From: Oncomelania hupensis
Taxonomy: Eukaryota; Mollusca; Gastropoda; Littorinimorpha; Pomatiopsidae
Reading direction: 5' to 3'
Assembly: GCA_036898135.1 (NCBI GenBank)
Contig: CM072514.1
Location: forward strand, 8,188,318-8,252,317
DNA length: 64,000 nt
Shown: in pieces, positions 23,290-64,000 of the stretch
Position numbering within the stretch: position 1 is the first letter of the stretch
Layout of the letters: every line of letters starts with the position of its first letter
The notes under the pieces: model-generated
The model's input: only the letters and a program-made list of their open reading frames with translations
Database searches by the model: none
Told to the model about the DNA's origin: nothing
Program-made: the position numbers and the translations under genes

Positions 23290-23905
23290 CAACCACAGAA
23301 TGCCAGTGCAGAGAGGCAGATATTTTTACATTCCTAGACACGAACGTGCATGTCAAAAATGTAATAGTAGCGATCTTGGTGACGAGTTTCATTATTTATT
23401 TTTGTGTTCACATTGTTGTAACTCGAGAAGAGAATTATTAAAATCATATAGTATTATAGATATACCAATGCAATCAAATTTCAAGAATTATTGTCATCTA
23501 ATAAAAAGTCAGTATTATTAAAGCTTGTAAGGCTAATGAAATTAATAATTAAACAATTGTAACGTTGTTATCCCATGTCAAAAATTAATCTAGTTATGAT
23601 ATTTACAGGTTGAGTAACACACTCAATTTCACTGGTTTGTCATTATGTGTTTAGATTGAATTGTATTGTTAGTTATGATTCCTGGTTGCTATTTCCAAAC
23701 AATTTATTTTTTTCTTCTTTTCCCCTCTCAATCGCTCCCCCTCCACACCCTTCTGCAATCCCTTTGTGTACATAGTTTTAATTTTAAAAACTTTAAAATG
23801 TTATGTAATTAATTATTTTGCATGTGTGTGTATATTATTTTAACGATTTCCATGTGCCCTTAATGTTGTTTTTTTCTGGAATAAACTTGCCTTGCCTTGC
23901 CTTCC
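23290..23905 (+). pseudogene. LINE C-terminus and 3' tail (part 2)
   Basis: Continues the LINE frame interrupted at 16338. It reads MPVQRGRYFYIPRHERACQ, then a Cys/His module (CQKC...EFHYLFLC) seen at the C-terminus of many molluscan LINE ORF2 proteins. The stop is near 23521 and a 3' UTR follows. It ends in a TTGCC-type tail (CTTGCCTTGCCTTGCC, ~23886-23905), which marks the LINE 3' end. Confidence 0.8.
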
Positions 23906-25955
23906 CTTGGATAAGTTCAAGGGGCGTGTCAGTCATGTGGGTTTTTCCCCTTCTGTTCTGATTCATTCAATGTGTGAGAGTTATGTTTTGTTTGTTTGAG
24001 ACAGAGACATATGTTTTATTGTTATGTCACTGTGCACTTTTATTCATTCCGAAGTTTATGATTTATATGTGGGGATTTTTTTTTCTTTTTCTTTTTCTTA
24101 ACTATACACATTTGTCCAGTACACATGTACAGTAATTGGGAATTCTAGCCCTGTGTTGAAATTATGTTTACCTGTGGGGCATGTGAGTCACATGGGCTTT
24201 GGCCTTCTATTCATTCTATGTGAGAGAGAAAGAGAGAGAGATGTTTTATTTGTTTTAGAGAGAGAGTGATAGATGTTTCATTTTAATGTCACTGTACACT
24301 TTTATTCTAATGGAAAAAATAAAATAAATGTAATTATTTGTCAGAATTGGATTGTTTTGTATGCTGATTTGTACCTGTTTTATTATATTCATGCAAGCTT
24401 TCTTCAAGACTTCTGCAGCTTTACGAATTTATTTTCTCTTTCACTCATGCAGTCAGATGACGAGGTTTAATTCTGCTAATAATAATAATGGTATTTATAT
24501 AGAGCGTCTTCCCAGACAGATTCGCCTTAAGCATCATCCTCACGCTTGGTCTCACGCATTAACACATTATGAAGAATAACATGCATGAATGACAATTTAT
24601 TAAGCGCATACAAATGATCCACACAGAAGGCATGTTCGCAGCTCTGGAAGAAAAATGAAATAGTAAAGAATAAATCCTAACACATCTGTAATACGACTGA
24701 ATGTGATATAGTAGAATACCGACAATGAATACAATTGAATAAATGCACCTACTGCACATTTACAAGTTGGACAATAATCAAAAGAAATGTTTTACTAAAT
24801 GGCAATAAAATAAACAACAAATGAAAATAGGAAGGGAAAAATATGCAAAAGATATGCAAACGCTATACAAAATGTGATAGTGTGCTATCTTCATTTGGAC
24901 TTTGAGTTTGCCCAACGGCTGTAACATTGCAACAAATCAAAAATCTAATTCTGTACAAAGTGGAAGAAGACATAAACATGCACATTTTCTTTGAGATTTA
25001 TGCAGCTTCAGGTGTTTATTTACTGACACATCAGTTACCAATATTTAACATTCAACAAACCTAAAATGTGATGTTTTTACACTTGAAAAAGGATACAAAG
25101 CCTTCACAAGAGAATGAAGATGATTGTGTGGCGGGTAGAGAATGCAGTAGCATTGTGGAAAACAAAATAGAACCCTTGACCACATTTTTAATAAGCACCC
25201 AGTGTAGTTGCTTAACTTACTTGTGTATATACAAATCTAATAATAGAATCACCTACTTTTTTTAAAATAAAGAACCCAGTATTACCCATTTTTGTAAAAG
25301 TAAACAACCCATTTTTAGAAAATTCGATAACTCTGAGGAAATTTATAATTTTTATAATTTTTGGTCACCAGGACAATTATAGCTCTTGATTATTCACTGT
25401 CTTTTCTGTTTAAAACTATGTTTTTAGTAAAGAACCCATTTTCCCATATCATGGCAAGTAACCCATTTCAAGGTTTTTACCTCTATGTGTGAGTGTCCGT
25501 GTGTGTTGGTGTGTGTACGTTTGCCAATGCATGCATGTTGTTCTTAAAATGTGCGTAAAATTTGTACAATAATAAATGTTATGGGCATTAAAATGTTGCT
25601 GCTTTGTTTTCTTCTGGTAACCATCCCCTCAAGTAGAATTTAAGGAAATCGTGCTTCTAACTGCAAAGAAGTTGGTGTGAGGTTTGCAGATCACTTGCAT
25701 GCACTACTCACAGATAAAGGACACAATAATACAACTTGTGCATTATATTATGTCATATTATGCAAGACATATGCATGGGTCAATACACGCTACACTCAAT
25801 GACAACAGCAAAATCATTTGGTAACTATATATCTTGTACGGGCTCTACATGTAGCGGTTGTTCCGTTTGTCTCCCACAAATAACTACACCGACAGGCAAA
25901 ATACAGGCGACATGACAGTTTCCTTCACCGATTGAAATGAATGAAACAGATATGC
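23906..25955. other. Non-coding stretch with a diverged local duplication
   Basis: I see no gene. About 23930-24060 and 24170-24305 resemble each other (CATGTGGG/CATGGG, TGTGAGAG, ATGTTTTATT, ATGTCACTGT, CACTTTTATTC), suggesting an old tandem duplication. Short GA tracts lie near 24225-24270. An (AAT)n followed by GGTATTTATATAGAGCG near 24478 resembles the 3' tail of L2/CR1-like LINEs. From 25180 to 25470 AAGAACCCA-type words recur. Confidence 0.5.
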
Positions 25956-25969
25956 AAAGTCATAGTTCG

Positions 25970-26145
25970 CGCGTGTGGGTTTGTGTGCGGGCGTGAGTGA
26001 GTGATAGAGAGAGTGTGTGTGTGTGAGTGTGTGGGTGGGTAAGTGTGTGTTTGTGTGAGTGTGTGTGTGTGTAGGTGGAGGGGTGTGTGGGTGTGTGTGT
26101 GGGGGGTGTGGGTGTGTGTGTGTGTGGGGGGGGGTGTTTTGTGTG
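25970..26145. repeat. GT-rich microsatellite
   Basis: Imperfect (GT)n with GA and G-run interruptions (GTGTGTGTGTGAGTGTGTGG and similar) over ~175 bp. The threonine/histidine/proline-rich frame on the opposite strand is an artefact of it. Confidence 0.85.
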
Positions 26146-27222
26146 ACGAACGCTTAGGTGCAGACTGAGGCGCAAATCATCGCAAACCATTCAAAGTTCC
26201 CACCACTCTTAATTTATTTATTTCCTGTCACACGGAGGCTTGGGTATTCACTATTCACTACTGTGAGGTAATGTGAGTAAACGGACGAACTCTCATACAC
26301 GTTGCCGTCACTTTCTCTCACAGGGGTGAGTTGCTCTGGTTTGGGTTGAGTGTCCAAAGTTTCCGCTGCCGTTCGTCCCAAAGTGCGGGGAATTGGTGTC
26401 ATAGGCACAGATCCTGAATAGTGAACCAGCTCAATCAAACCCACAGTTTATAAATATCAACGATAACACAACTGATGTGTATTGAGTTAAGAATGAATTA
26501 TACTTGATCGCCAGATCACCCGAATTCTCTCCTCACTCGTTCAGTTTCCATAAAGGAATATTCTCAAAAATGGCGAATCAATTCCATTCAATTCAATGCA
26601 ATATGTTTATTTACTGTCTATTCGTTTAAATGATTATTGACCTCGTACCCGATCGTTCTCATTCTCACAACCAAACATTAAACACAGGTTAAAATATGAA
26701 GCAATATTAATTTCTAGGCTACAATAAAAAGGCAACCTTATAAGAAATAATTGGCACAATTGTTTACCAACTGCTTATATATATATGAGAAAACATTTAT
26801 TATAAATTTTAACATTATTTGAAAGGTCATTCCCTCGGTCGGCCCTGGCAACTGAGGTGTTTTCAATTTGCGACTGGCTTCTTCCGAATGTGAACTTTTC
26901 AACGGTGTCTTTGCGAGTAAGCTTTTCCATACAATACATATAGACTGCACTTAGAATAGTCTAAGCATTCAAGACAAAACCTCCTCTGATGAGACCTTTG
27001 GTAAAGATCGAAACGCGTCAGGAGAACCACACTTTATCAATGCAATTGTACAGCATTGGAGCTCCTTAAGATCATTTAACATGGATTTGTAAGCCAGTAT
27101 ATCGCACTTTTTGTCTACCTTTGAGAGCAAGATAATCATCTTTCTTAATATATATCACTCAAGTAAAATCAACTACTACTGAACTATGTAGTATATTGTT
27201 AATAGAATTTAGAATGACTGCA
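26146..27222. other. Non-coding stretch
   Basis: I see no supported gene, repeat family or RNA gene here. Short frames lack recognisable domains. Confidence 0.4.
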
Positions 27223-27614
27223 CAGGACTCGACAGAAACGTTTTTTATCCTGTCCTATCGGTCAGATTGTCAAATTTTTCACCTGTCCCACAACATTTCC
27301 AGCTTGTCCGAACTTTCCTTGCAATGTTGATGAAGAAATATAAACAGTAAAATATTGAAGCGAATTGTATTGCGACAGTTTTGTATTGCAGCACATTGCG
27401 CATTCAAACACTTGTGCTTGGATTCATTACTGTTTCAGTGTCGCTTGTGAAAGTCGTGGCAATCTGTTTTCAGTTTTAAGCTAAGCCAATATCGTTGACA
27501 CCTACTGACTTGGCAGTTGAGAAATACCTGTCCCGTCGGACAGGTTAGGTAGCGATCCAACCTGTCCTGCAAGCGGGTCTACCTGTCTCGGACAGTCGGT
27601 TGTGTCGAGCCCTG
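27223..27614. mobile_element. hAT-like MITE candidate
   Basis: The left end CAGGACTCGACA and the right end TGTCGAGCCCTG are inverted apart from one mismatch, and CAGGGCTCGACA-like ends are typical of hAT elements. The interior repeats CCTGTCC/GGACAGG words near both ends. I could not find a matching 8-bp target duplication, so boundaries or flanks may have decayed. Confidence 0.5.
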
Positions 27615-27652
27615 CTAAACTAATATTTTGTTCTTTACATAATTCAGGTAAT

Positions 27653-27655
<3 letters not shown>

Positions 27656-27733
<78 letters not shown>
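27656..27733. repeat. (AAT)n microsatellite / LINE tail
   Basis: About 78 bp of ATA/AAT trinucleotides directly next to the 3' end of the minus-strand L2/CR1-like LINE fragment. It fits that element's simple-repeat tail expanded by slippage. Confidence 0.8.
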
Positions 27734-28327
27734 TACTGTATTTATAATGCGCTTATCTTATAATAATTATAACTCTAAGCGCGCACTCACAACTCACGCA
27801 CGCATGTGCACGCTTTAGACAATGACACATGTGACAATTACGCAAAAAATACATTGACTCAAATATACTCATACCACAAACAGACCAGACACTATATGTA
27901 AGAGACAGCTGGCGATGGGGTGCGTAGTGAGGTCATAGTGTTAGAACTGCTTGAAAAGGTAAGTTTTGAGGGCAGACTGGAAGGAGGTGGGAGAGGGTTT
28001 CTGACGGAGAGAGAGTGGAAGAGTATTCCAGATGGATGGGCCGTAGACAGAGAAGGAGCGGGACCCGAACGTGCTGAGTTTGGAGCGAGGAATGCGGAGG
28101 CGGAGAGGGTCGGAGGCAGAGCGAAGAGAGCGAGAGGGAATGTATGGGTGAAGTAAGTCAGAGAGATAGAGAGGAGCGGAGTTGTTGAGGGACTTGTAGC
28201 AGAGAGACAAGGTCTTGTATTGAATGCGTTGGGAGATGGGAAGCCAGTTATAATAATTACTAGTAATTCCCAAAATGCCCCAAATCTTTGGAATTCTCTG
28301 TCGGATTCCTTCAATTAGGCCATGCAC
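27734..28327 (-). pseudogene. L2/CR1-like LINE, C-terminal end of ORF2
   Basis: Minus-strand frame of about 128 codons. Visible motifs are NWLPISQRIQYKTLSLCYKS, YLSDLLHPYIPSRSLRSA, FSVYGPSIWNTLPLSLR and FQSALKTYLFKQF. This is the hallmark C-terminus of L2/CR1-type LINEs (LPxxxRIxYKxxxLxYK ... WNxLPxxLR). The stop is near 27941, and a short 3' UTR ends in the trinucleotide repeat at 27656-27733. RT proper is absent, so it is a strongly 5'-truncated copy. Confidence 0.85.
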
Positions 28328-28932
28328 AGTTTATTAAGGCAAAGATGTAAAGAACAGGAGCAAGAAGCTGAGACCGAAGAGGAACAACAACAACAAAGGG
28401 GAATATGTAGGGTAGAAGAAGACGGAGAGCAGAAACTAGCAAACAATTAACTTACTAACTTACTGTCGTCCTCATGCAGATTCCCGTTGTCACCCTGTCT
28501 GTTAGTTCTATTTGTGGTGTTCGAGGTTGCTGTACGTCGAATCCAGCTGCAAACAATATGTATGTAAATCAAATCTCGATGGTATGGAACTGATGTAAAG
28601 GGTAAGACCCTATAGAAATGAGATTTGTTAGCAGGACAAGAATACTTCTAAAATATCTCATCCTCATTGGGTTCACTGTATTATGTCAAGTCGGGTCATG
28701 ACCTTGAACTTCCCGTATGTGCATTCGAAGCGATACAAAAGGTCGGTTTTCATTGCCTTGGCGTAGATACTATGGGTTTTTCCTTTATCCGTTATCGTTC
28801 TCTTGTCTTCGTTATAGTATAATTATGGTTATTATTTATTATTATTGGTAATAAGAATGTATTTCTTAAATGTACAAGAATGGAAGGCTGGTTGATGTCA
28901 TCATAGTATTTGTTAATTATAACTATTACTAC
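28328..28932. other. Non-coding stretch
   Basis: No gene or repeat family recognised. A purine-rich patch near 28370-28440 is low complexity. Confidence 0.4.
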
Positions 28933-29735
28933 CGGGGGTTTCTGTTTAAATAGTATCCCCACTTTCTGGAAATTTAGTTGAGAGACCGGGTAGCTCAGTT
29001 GGTAGAGCGTTTTACTAGTAACCGAAAAGTACCTGGTTCGAATCCCGGATTGGCCAATGTGTGACCATATTATTTTCCCCTTACCATCAATTGGTTCGCT
29101 GGTGTCAGAATAATGTGACCAGTACTAGTAGTCGCCTATACGCTTCGGTGTCGTGTGCCTATAATCTACAGTTTTGGGAATTTAGCGCTTTAAATTCCCA
29201 CTGTCGCTGTCTTTCTCCTCTGTTCTTTCTCATTCCTATTCTGTTTTATAAATCTACTATAATATCTAAAATTCTTCTTCGCTAGACCAGTCACCTACCT
29301 TTTCTTTTGAAAACCCTTCGGGGACAAAACTCCTCGTTTGTGTGTGAGTTTTGTTGGATAAGCTTGGGAATATTGGACGTTTTCTGCCAAATGGTCACTT
29401 GGGCTTCCTATGATATTATTATGTGGCAATGTAGGCATTTTATATGAATGTGTTTTGTTGATATGTTATAATGATGTTCGTATTCTTTTTTCTTTTCTTT
29501 TTTTGGGTAAACGGGGGTTCGATAAATGAGTATAGCCTCAGCGTCTCCTGCATGAGTGAATGGGATGCCTTTATTGTAAAGTGACTGGCTGGTGGAGTGC
29601 CTTCAGTGTTATCACTAGGGTTATTTCAGCAGATCTTTAATGCAGATCAGAGGTGCGTCCTCTTTCAGCCAAATTGTGGTCTTGATTTTGTGGTCCTGAT
29701 TCGACTCTTTGCAGTCCGCTGGACCCTGTAAGCAA
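28933..29735 (+). repeat. Dispersed repeat R1, copy b (split by a SINE)
   Basis: Plus-orientation copy of R1 matching the reverse complement of 31232-31815 along its length, including CCCCACTTTCTGGAAATTTAG, GCTTTAAATTCCCACTG, GGGAATATTGGACG and AGTCCGCTGGACCCTGTAAGC. It contains one extra block, the tRNA-headed SINE at 28978-29172. Confidence 0.78.
28978..29172 (+). mobile_element. tRNA-headed SINE inserted in R1
   Basis: Contains a pol III A box (TAGCTCAGTTGG, ~28989) and B box (GGTTCGAATCC, ~29035) in tRNA-like spacing, followed by ~115 bp of non-tRNA body. Flanking GGAAATTTAG on the left and GGGAATTTAG on the right form an imperfect ~10-bp target duplication. The other R1 copy lacks this block. 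The acceptor stem does not close, so it is a tRNA-derived SINE rather than a tRNA gene. Confidence 0.8.
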
Positions 29736-29879
29736 TGAATAAAGGGACGCAACCAATGTTTTTTCTGTGTTGGTAAAATAAAGGAATATATTGTTGGATT
29801 AAGCAAACCAAGACTATAAAGTTTTATGTTAAAGATTAAAGAATGTTGATGTTTAGTTGCTTTTTTTTTCTGGAGGAAC

Positions 29880-30579
29880 AAAATAAGATTGTTTTGTGAA
29901 GTTTAAACCTTGTAGCTAACGTGGATGCATTTTGATGTTTCTATTGCAGTGTGCTGACAAGGGAAGGGAGATAATTCATTGTTGAATATGCAGTACTGTA
30001 GTTTTTCTTTTCAAGTAGGCCTATGTCACGCGTAACACGAGTTGTTTGCAGGTTGGGCTTTCTTTGGTTGTTCAGGTGCACTTTATGCACGCTTGCTTAT
30101 GCGCCCGTTCTCCTGGACCTTGAGGAGGTGCAGTTCGGACTAAGGGGCAGCACTGACTCTCGGACCTCCGTCCAACCCTCTCGGCAACTTGCAGCCAGCG
30201 TAACGCCGTAATTTAAGTTACGTTCTTTCCGTCGTTATTCTCAATTGAATAGACCTTCTTCAGGCTGGTTATAACTCTGCTGAAAGGCTCTGATACTTTT
30301 GACTTGAAACTAATGAACTGGGAAAAAGACACTGAATCAAGTGACAATAATTTGCTGCAATGTTTGTGGTTGTTGAGAGGGGAGTCAGTTGCCTGCTGGT
30401 CTGAAGTGGAAACCAAATCTGAATGTTATTTGTGTTGTATGTTTGCATTGTGAAAGAGATGGGAGGGGAAGATTAATTATCATTGCTTCGATTTTGTTTG
30501 TTTGTTTGTTCGTTTTTGTATGCGAGGTATTTCGAAATAATCATTTTATAAAAACTTTAGATATCTCTTATGTTTGAGT

Positions 30580-30663
<84 letters not shown>

Positions 30664-30790
30664 CATGAATCAAGCAAGCATTTCCTGACATGCAAAGTCA
30701 CACATGGGAAATCTCTCGTGTCATTGTACACTGACTGTATTGTGTGAGTGTGACTGTCAATGAGTGTTGTACACCGCAAAATAATTTTCC
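29880..30790 (+). repeat. Dispersed/inverted repeat P, copy 1
   Basis: Matches, in opposite orientation, the region 62035-63430 just upstream of the host gene's first coding exon. Shared blocks include TTGATGTTTCTATTGCAGTG, GGTTGTTCAGGTGCACTTTA, TTGCAGCCAGCGTAACGCC, GTTGAGAGGGGAGTCAGTTG and TGACATGCAAAGTCACA. No supported coding frame lies in it. Confidence 0.75.
30577..30659. repeat. (GA)n microsatellite
   Basis: About 83 bp of uninterrupted GA. It occupies the position of a short CT tract in the inverted copy near 62113, so it expanded in this copy. Confidence 0.92.
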
Positions 30791-30873
30791 TTGCTGTTTG
30801 CTGGGAGCAAATAAAGATTATGATTCACCTTGTGGTGAGATATGTTGCGTGTAATAAGGTCTGATACTATTAC

Positions 30874-30925
<52 letters not shown>

Positions 30926-31231
30926 TATTATTAGAAATTCACTTTCTCTTGCGCCTTTTTACAGGGCATGGCTGCAACAAAACCTCGCTGGCTGCTGGGT
31001 TGTTTGTTTGGGTTATTTTCCTTTAGCCTGACATATTAGGATAACAAATGTGGCTTTGACCACACATTCGAACTGTAAGGTTTTTAAATTTGATTTAAAC
31101 GATTGTTCAACTAAACCATGCTAACTGCCATCAACCGACAGATTCGAGGAATATTCCAATAAGAAGAAACAACCTTTGTAATCATTCTTATATTGCTTGT
31201 AATTTAGTAGATGAGTAGAATTTGTTAGTTC
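30791..31231. other. Non-coding stretch with (ATT)n
   Basis: An (ATT)n tract spans ~30868-30930. The rest shows no gene or recognised repeat. Confidence 0.5.
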
Positions 31232-31815
31232 GTTATTCATTGCTTACAGGGTCCAGCGGACTGCAAAGAGCCGAATCAGGACCACAATATCAGGACCACA
31301 ACTTGGTTGAAAGAGGACTCGGACCTGATCCGTATAAAAGATCTGCTGAAGCAACCCTAGTGGTAACACTGAAGGCACTCAACCAGCAGGTCACTTTACA
31401 ATAAAGGCATCCCACACAGGGGACGTTAAGGTTATACTTCAATTTATGGAATCCCCGTGTACAAGAACAAAATCAAATAAAAATATCATCATAAAATATT
31501 AAGAAAAAACATACATATAAAATGCCTACATTGTTAAATAATAATATCATAGGATGCCCTAGTGACCATCGTCCAATATTCCCAAGACGACCCAACAGAC
31601 CTCATACACAAAAGAGGAGTTTGGGAAGAGTTTTCAAGAAAAAAGGTAGGTGACTGCTCTAGCAAAGATGAAGATAGTATAGTAGATTGATAGAACAGAT
31701 TAGGAATGAGAAAGAAGAAATAAAAAAACAGCAACAGTGGGAATTTAAAGCACTAAATTTCCAGAAAGTGGGGACACTATTTATACAGAGACCCCCGGCA
31801 CCCCCACGGGGGGAG
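31232..31815 (-). repeat. Dispersed repeat R1, copy c (unbroken)
   Basis: The most complete R1 copy in the window. Read on the minus strand it starts with a G/C-rich end (GTGCCGGGGGTCTCTG), has TATAAATAGTG close by, and runs to the CTGGACCCTGTAAGC end. This copy allows the interruptions in copies a and b to be recognised. It lies ~160 bp downstream of the host gene's stop codon. Confidence 0.75.
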
Positions 31816-31972
31816 ATGTGTAAAAACCAATTACATAGTTGCACTGAATAACTTCGGATCACGGTCCCAAGTTTAACTATGTATTCCAGCCCGTTGTTAT
31901 TAAAATGAAAGTATACAACTATCCACAATGAAAAACTAGAAACTCAATTGACAAAGAAACAACAAAGCACAA

Positions 31973-61965
<29,993 letters not shown>

Positions 61966-62477
61966 CCTGGGAACACGTACGCTAGTGCAGTCTCCAAAAG
62001 AAACAGGGAATGAAGAACACATTAGTTGAACGTACTTATAACACCTGTGACGAGAGATTTTTTCATATGTGACTTTGCATGTCAGGAAATGCGTGCTTGG
62101 TTCATGTTTTCCCTTTCTCTCTCTCTCTCTAATCAAACATAAGAGATTTCTAAAGTTTATATAACATGATTATTTCAAAGTAACTCGCATACAAAAACAA
62201 AACAAAACAAAACAAAAAACAAGGCAACGATAATTAATCTCCCCATTCCCTTACACAATGCAAACTTACAAAACAAATAACATTCAGATTTGGGTTCCAC
62301 TTCTGACAAGCAGGCAACTGACTCCCCTCTCAACAATCACAACGACTGCAGCAAATTATTGTCACTGGATTCATTAAGTTCATTTTTGTCACTGGATTCA
62401 TTAAGTTCATTTCTTTTTCCCAGTTCATTCGGTTGGAGTCAAAACCGTCAGAGTCCTTCAACAGAGTTATAAACAGC

Positions 62478-62541
<64 letters not shown>

Positions 62542-63430
62542 AGTACATTTGTATCGCGCGGTACCTCGCAAACGGTAAGGAAAGCGAGCTCGCCGCGCTT
62601 GACAACACACGTGCAATCACACACACACACACACACACACACAAGTATGTAGAACACCAAGACTGGGTTTTACTAAGAATGTCAGAATCGGAAAGCGATT
62701 TTTTGACGGAAAGAACGCAAACTTCTTCTAGAAATGTAAGAATTTAAAGCTAAATTGGCTCTTTCCGTCTCAAAAGTTGACCTAGTTCGTCTCCTATAGG
62801 CGACGAAATAGGTCGAACTCTCTTGCAAAATTTCCCGAAAATTGACTGGATTTTCTCCGTCCCGGATAGTGCACTCCCTTGCACTTAAAACACTCTCATG
62901 CACTACAACTGCACTCCCATGCACTAAAAGAGCACTCCTGTGTACTTAGAAAAAAGTGGGCGGCTGGAAAACACTGGGTGACTAATACACACACCCATTT
63001 CCTGCATAAAAAGCAAGGTTAGTCACCCATTTCAAGGCTTATGTCTCCGCACACCGAACACGTATACACTTAACAGCTTGAAGAAGGTCTATGCAATTGA
63101 GAATAACAACTGAAAGAACGTAACTTAAATTAGGGCGTTACGCTGGCTGCAAGTTGCCGAGAGGGTTGGACGGAGCTCCAAGAGTCAGTGCTGCCCTCTC
63201 AGTCCGCCAAGGGAACGGACGCATACACAAGCGTGCATAAAGTGCACCGGAACAACCAAAGAAAGCCCATGTAAACATACTCGGTTTACGCGTTGCATAC
63301 TGGGAACAAAAACTATTGCATACTAAAAATGAATTCTCTCCCTTCCGTTGTCAGCCCACTGCAATAGAAACATCAAAATGCATCCATCGTTAACTACAAG
63401 GTTTAAACTTCACAAAACAATCTTATTTTA
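61966..63430 (-). promoter_or_regulatory. 5' flank of the host gene (repeat P, copy 2)
   Basis: From ~62035 to 63430 this is the inverted counterpart of 29880-30790. The similarity stops ~70 bp upstream of the ATG. It contains a CT tract (62113-62130) and a ~590-bp insertion (62486-63075). It may hold the promoter, but no TATA box at a defined distance can be supported, and a further 5' UTR exon is possible. Confidence 0.5.
62486..63075 (-). mobile_element. ~590-bp insertion with (AAT)n tail in repeat P copy 2
   Basis: Absent from the copy at 29880-30790. Near-duplicates of AAGCTGTT flank it (AGCTTAATAA side ~62476 and AACAGCTT ~63071). One end is an (AAT)n tract of ~60 bp. Inside are (AC)n (62618-62642), a palindrome around CTCCTATAGGCGACGAA (~62774-62818) and repeated GCACTCCCATGCACT words. 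It looks like a SINE-type insertion with a trinucleotide tail. Confidence 0.6.
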
Positions 63431-63529
63431 TTCCTCAAGAAAAATGCAACTAAACATCAACATTCTATAAGCTTTAACAGAATACTTCACACTTTTGTTT
63501 TGCTTAACCCAGCATTACATTCCATTATA

Positions 63530-64000
63530 TACTACTCAAAATAAATTAAGGGCCACTCTCATATTTCATTTAGTTTAATTATTTTTTGCTGCTATCAATA
63601 ATATCGCTTATATTGCTTATTTCTAAACTTATCCTGTAACATTCAAGACAATCTTATTCTGACAAGTAATCACATGTGTGAGTTTTGAACTTTCTGCACT
63701 GAGTTGAAAAAACAACAACCAATTTTTATCCAAAAAATGACCCTAATTTACTGTTGTCTTGCTAATAAAGCAAAATTTTCAACATTAAAAAGTGATTTGC
63801 ACGCGAAAAGCTTGCATTTTCTGAGTTCAGTTCAACAATCGGCGCTTTTTTCTGGGTATAAATGGCTGCGCTTTTGCTGCTTTTCTAACCATGCCCCCAA
63901 GGCGACGATTGACTGATGCGGATAGAGGCAGAGCTATTGCATGGCTTCAGGAAGGGGTGGTGGTGAGAGAAGTTGGCGGGCGGCTGGGAGTGTCCCACTC
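63530..64000 (+). mobile_element. Tc1/mariner-like transposon, left part
   Basis: A TA followed by TACTACTCAAAATAAATTAA and GGGCC at ~63530 resembles a Tc1/mariner inverted terminus. A 360-bp leader then precedes a transposase start at 63891. The right half lies beyond the window, so the TIR pairing cannot be checked. Confidence 0.62.
63891..64000 (+). CDS. Tc1/mariner-like transposase N-terminus, cut by the window edge
   Basis: An ATG at 63891 opens MPPRRRLTDADRGRAIAWLQ, then EGVVVREVGGRLGVSHS up to the last base. This is a paired-like helix-turn-helix start (LTxxxRGRAIAxLxEGxxxREVxxRLGVS) found in Tc1/mariner transposases. The helix binds the terminal inverted repeat. It is open to the edge with no lesion in the visible 36 codons; the DDE/D domain is outside the window. 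Confidence 0.72.
   Translation, partial: MPPRRRLTDADRGRAIAWLQEGVVVREVGGRLGVSH

Noticed and set aside
25960..26190. Thr/Pro/His-rich ORF
   Set aside because: Translation of the GT microsatellite.
28983..29056. A tRNA gene
   Set aside because: A and B boxes are good, but the acceptor stem does not pair and the sequence lies in a block with target-duplication-like flanks inside R1. A SINE head explains it better.

Overview
This is eukaryotic, metazoan DNA with no prokaryotic features. Genes are in small spliced exons, and most of the window is transposable elements and microsatellites. The mix suggests a mollusc, probably a gastropod: Gypsy elements with IN placed before RT and a coiled-coil Gag, LINE C-terminal zinc modules, a DIRS remnant, 5S- and tRNA-headed SINEs, and a fucolectin/EGF surface protein. 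That assignment is inference from recognition, not from a search.

The one host gene I can assemble is on the minus strand, from about 61.97 kb to 31.97 kb. It has nine exons: a signal peptide, two exons forming one fucolectin-type (F5/8-like) domain, a Cys-rich module, four EGF exons and a C-terminal transmembrane exon with the stop. Every junction is phase 1 and the model closes at 390 codons without a stop. Three of the EGF exons, plus a fourth that a DNA transposon has separated, sit in a ~711-bp tandem duplication. Everything else between the exons is repeat insertion.

Layout. 0-1.56 kb: 3' part of Gypsy element 1. 1.56-6.64 kb: Gypsy element 5 (minus), cut by element 1. 6.64-7.45 kb: a fold-back element with perfect 112-bp arms. 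7.45-9.2 kb: AT-rich degenerate repeats. 9.23-15.28 kb: dispersed repeat R1, split by complete Gypsy element 2. 15.28-23.9 kb: a LINE split by complete Gypsy element 4. 23.9-31.8 kb: intergenic DNA with R1 copies, a tRNA-headed SINE, an L2/CR1-like LINE tail and microsatellites. 32-62 kb: the host gene, whose introns contain LINE pieces, a GATAGTC satellite, a 701-bp TIR element, a mobile element with an 18 x 61 bp minisatellite, complete Gypsy element 3, two 5S-related SINEs, a hAT-like MITE and a DIRS remnant. 62-63.5 kb: the gene's 5' flank, with an inverted copy at 29.9-30.8 kb. 63.53-64 kb: start of a Tc1/mariner-like transposon.

The most striking observation concerns the Gypsy elements. 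All four distinguishable families put integrase directly after protease, the order known from Gmr1-like Gypsy elements. In the three families whose downstream part is visible, the reverse transcriptase core is missing by deletion, while Gag, protease and integrase persist. Two copies of one family (elements 1 and 3) carry the same RT deletion, so an RT-less derivative appears to have multiplied, presumably using RT supplied in trans.
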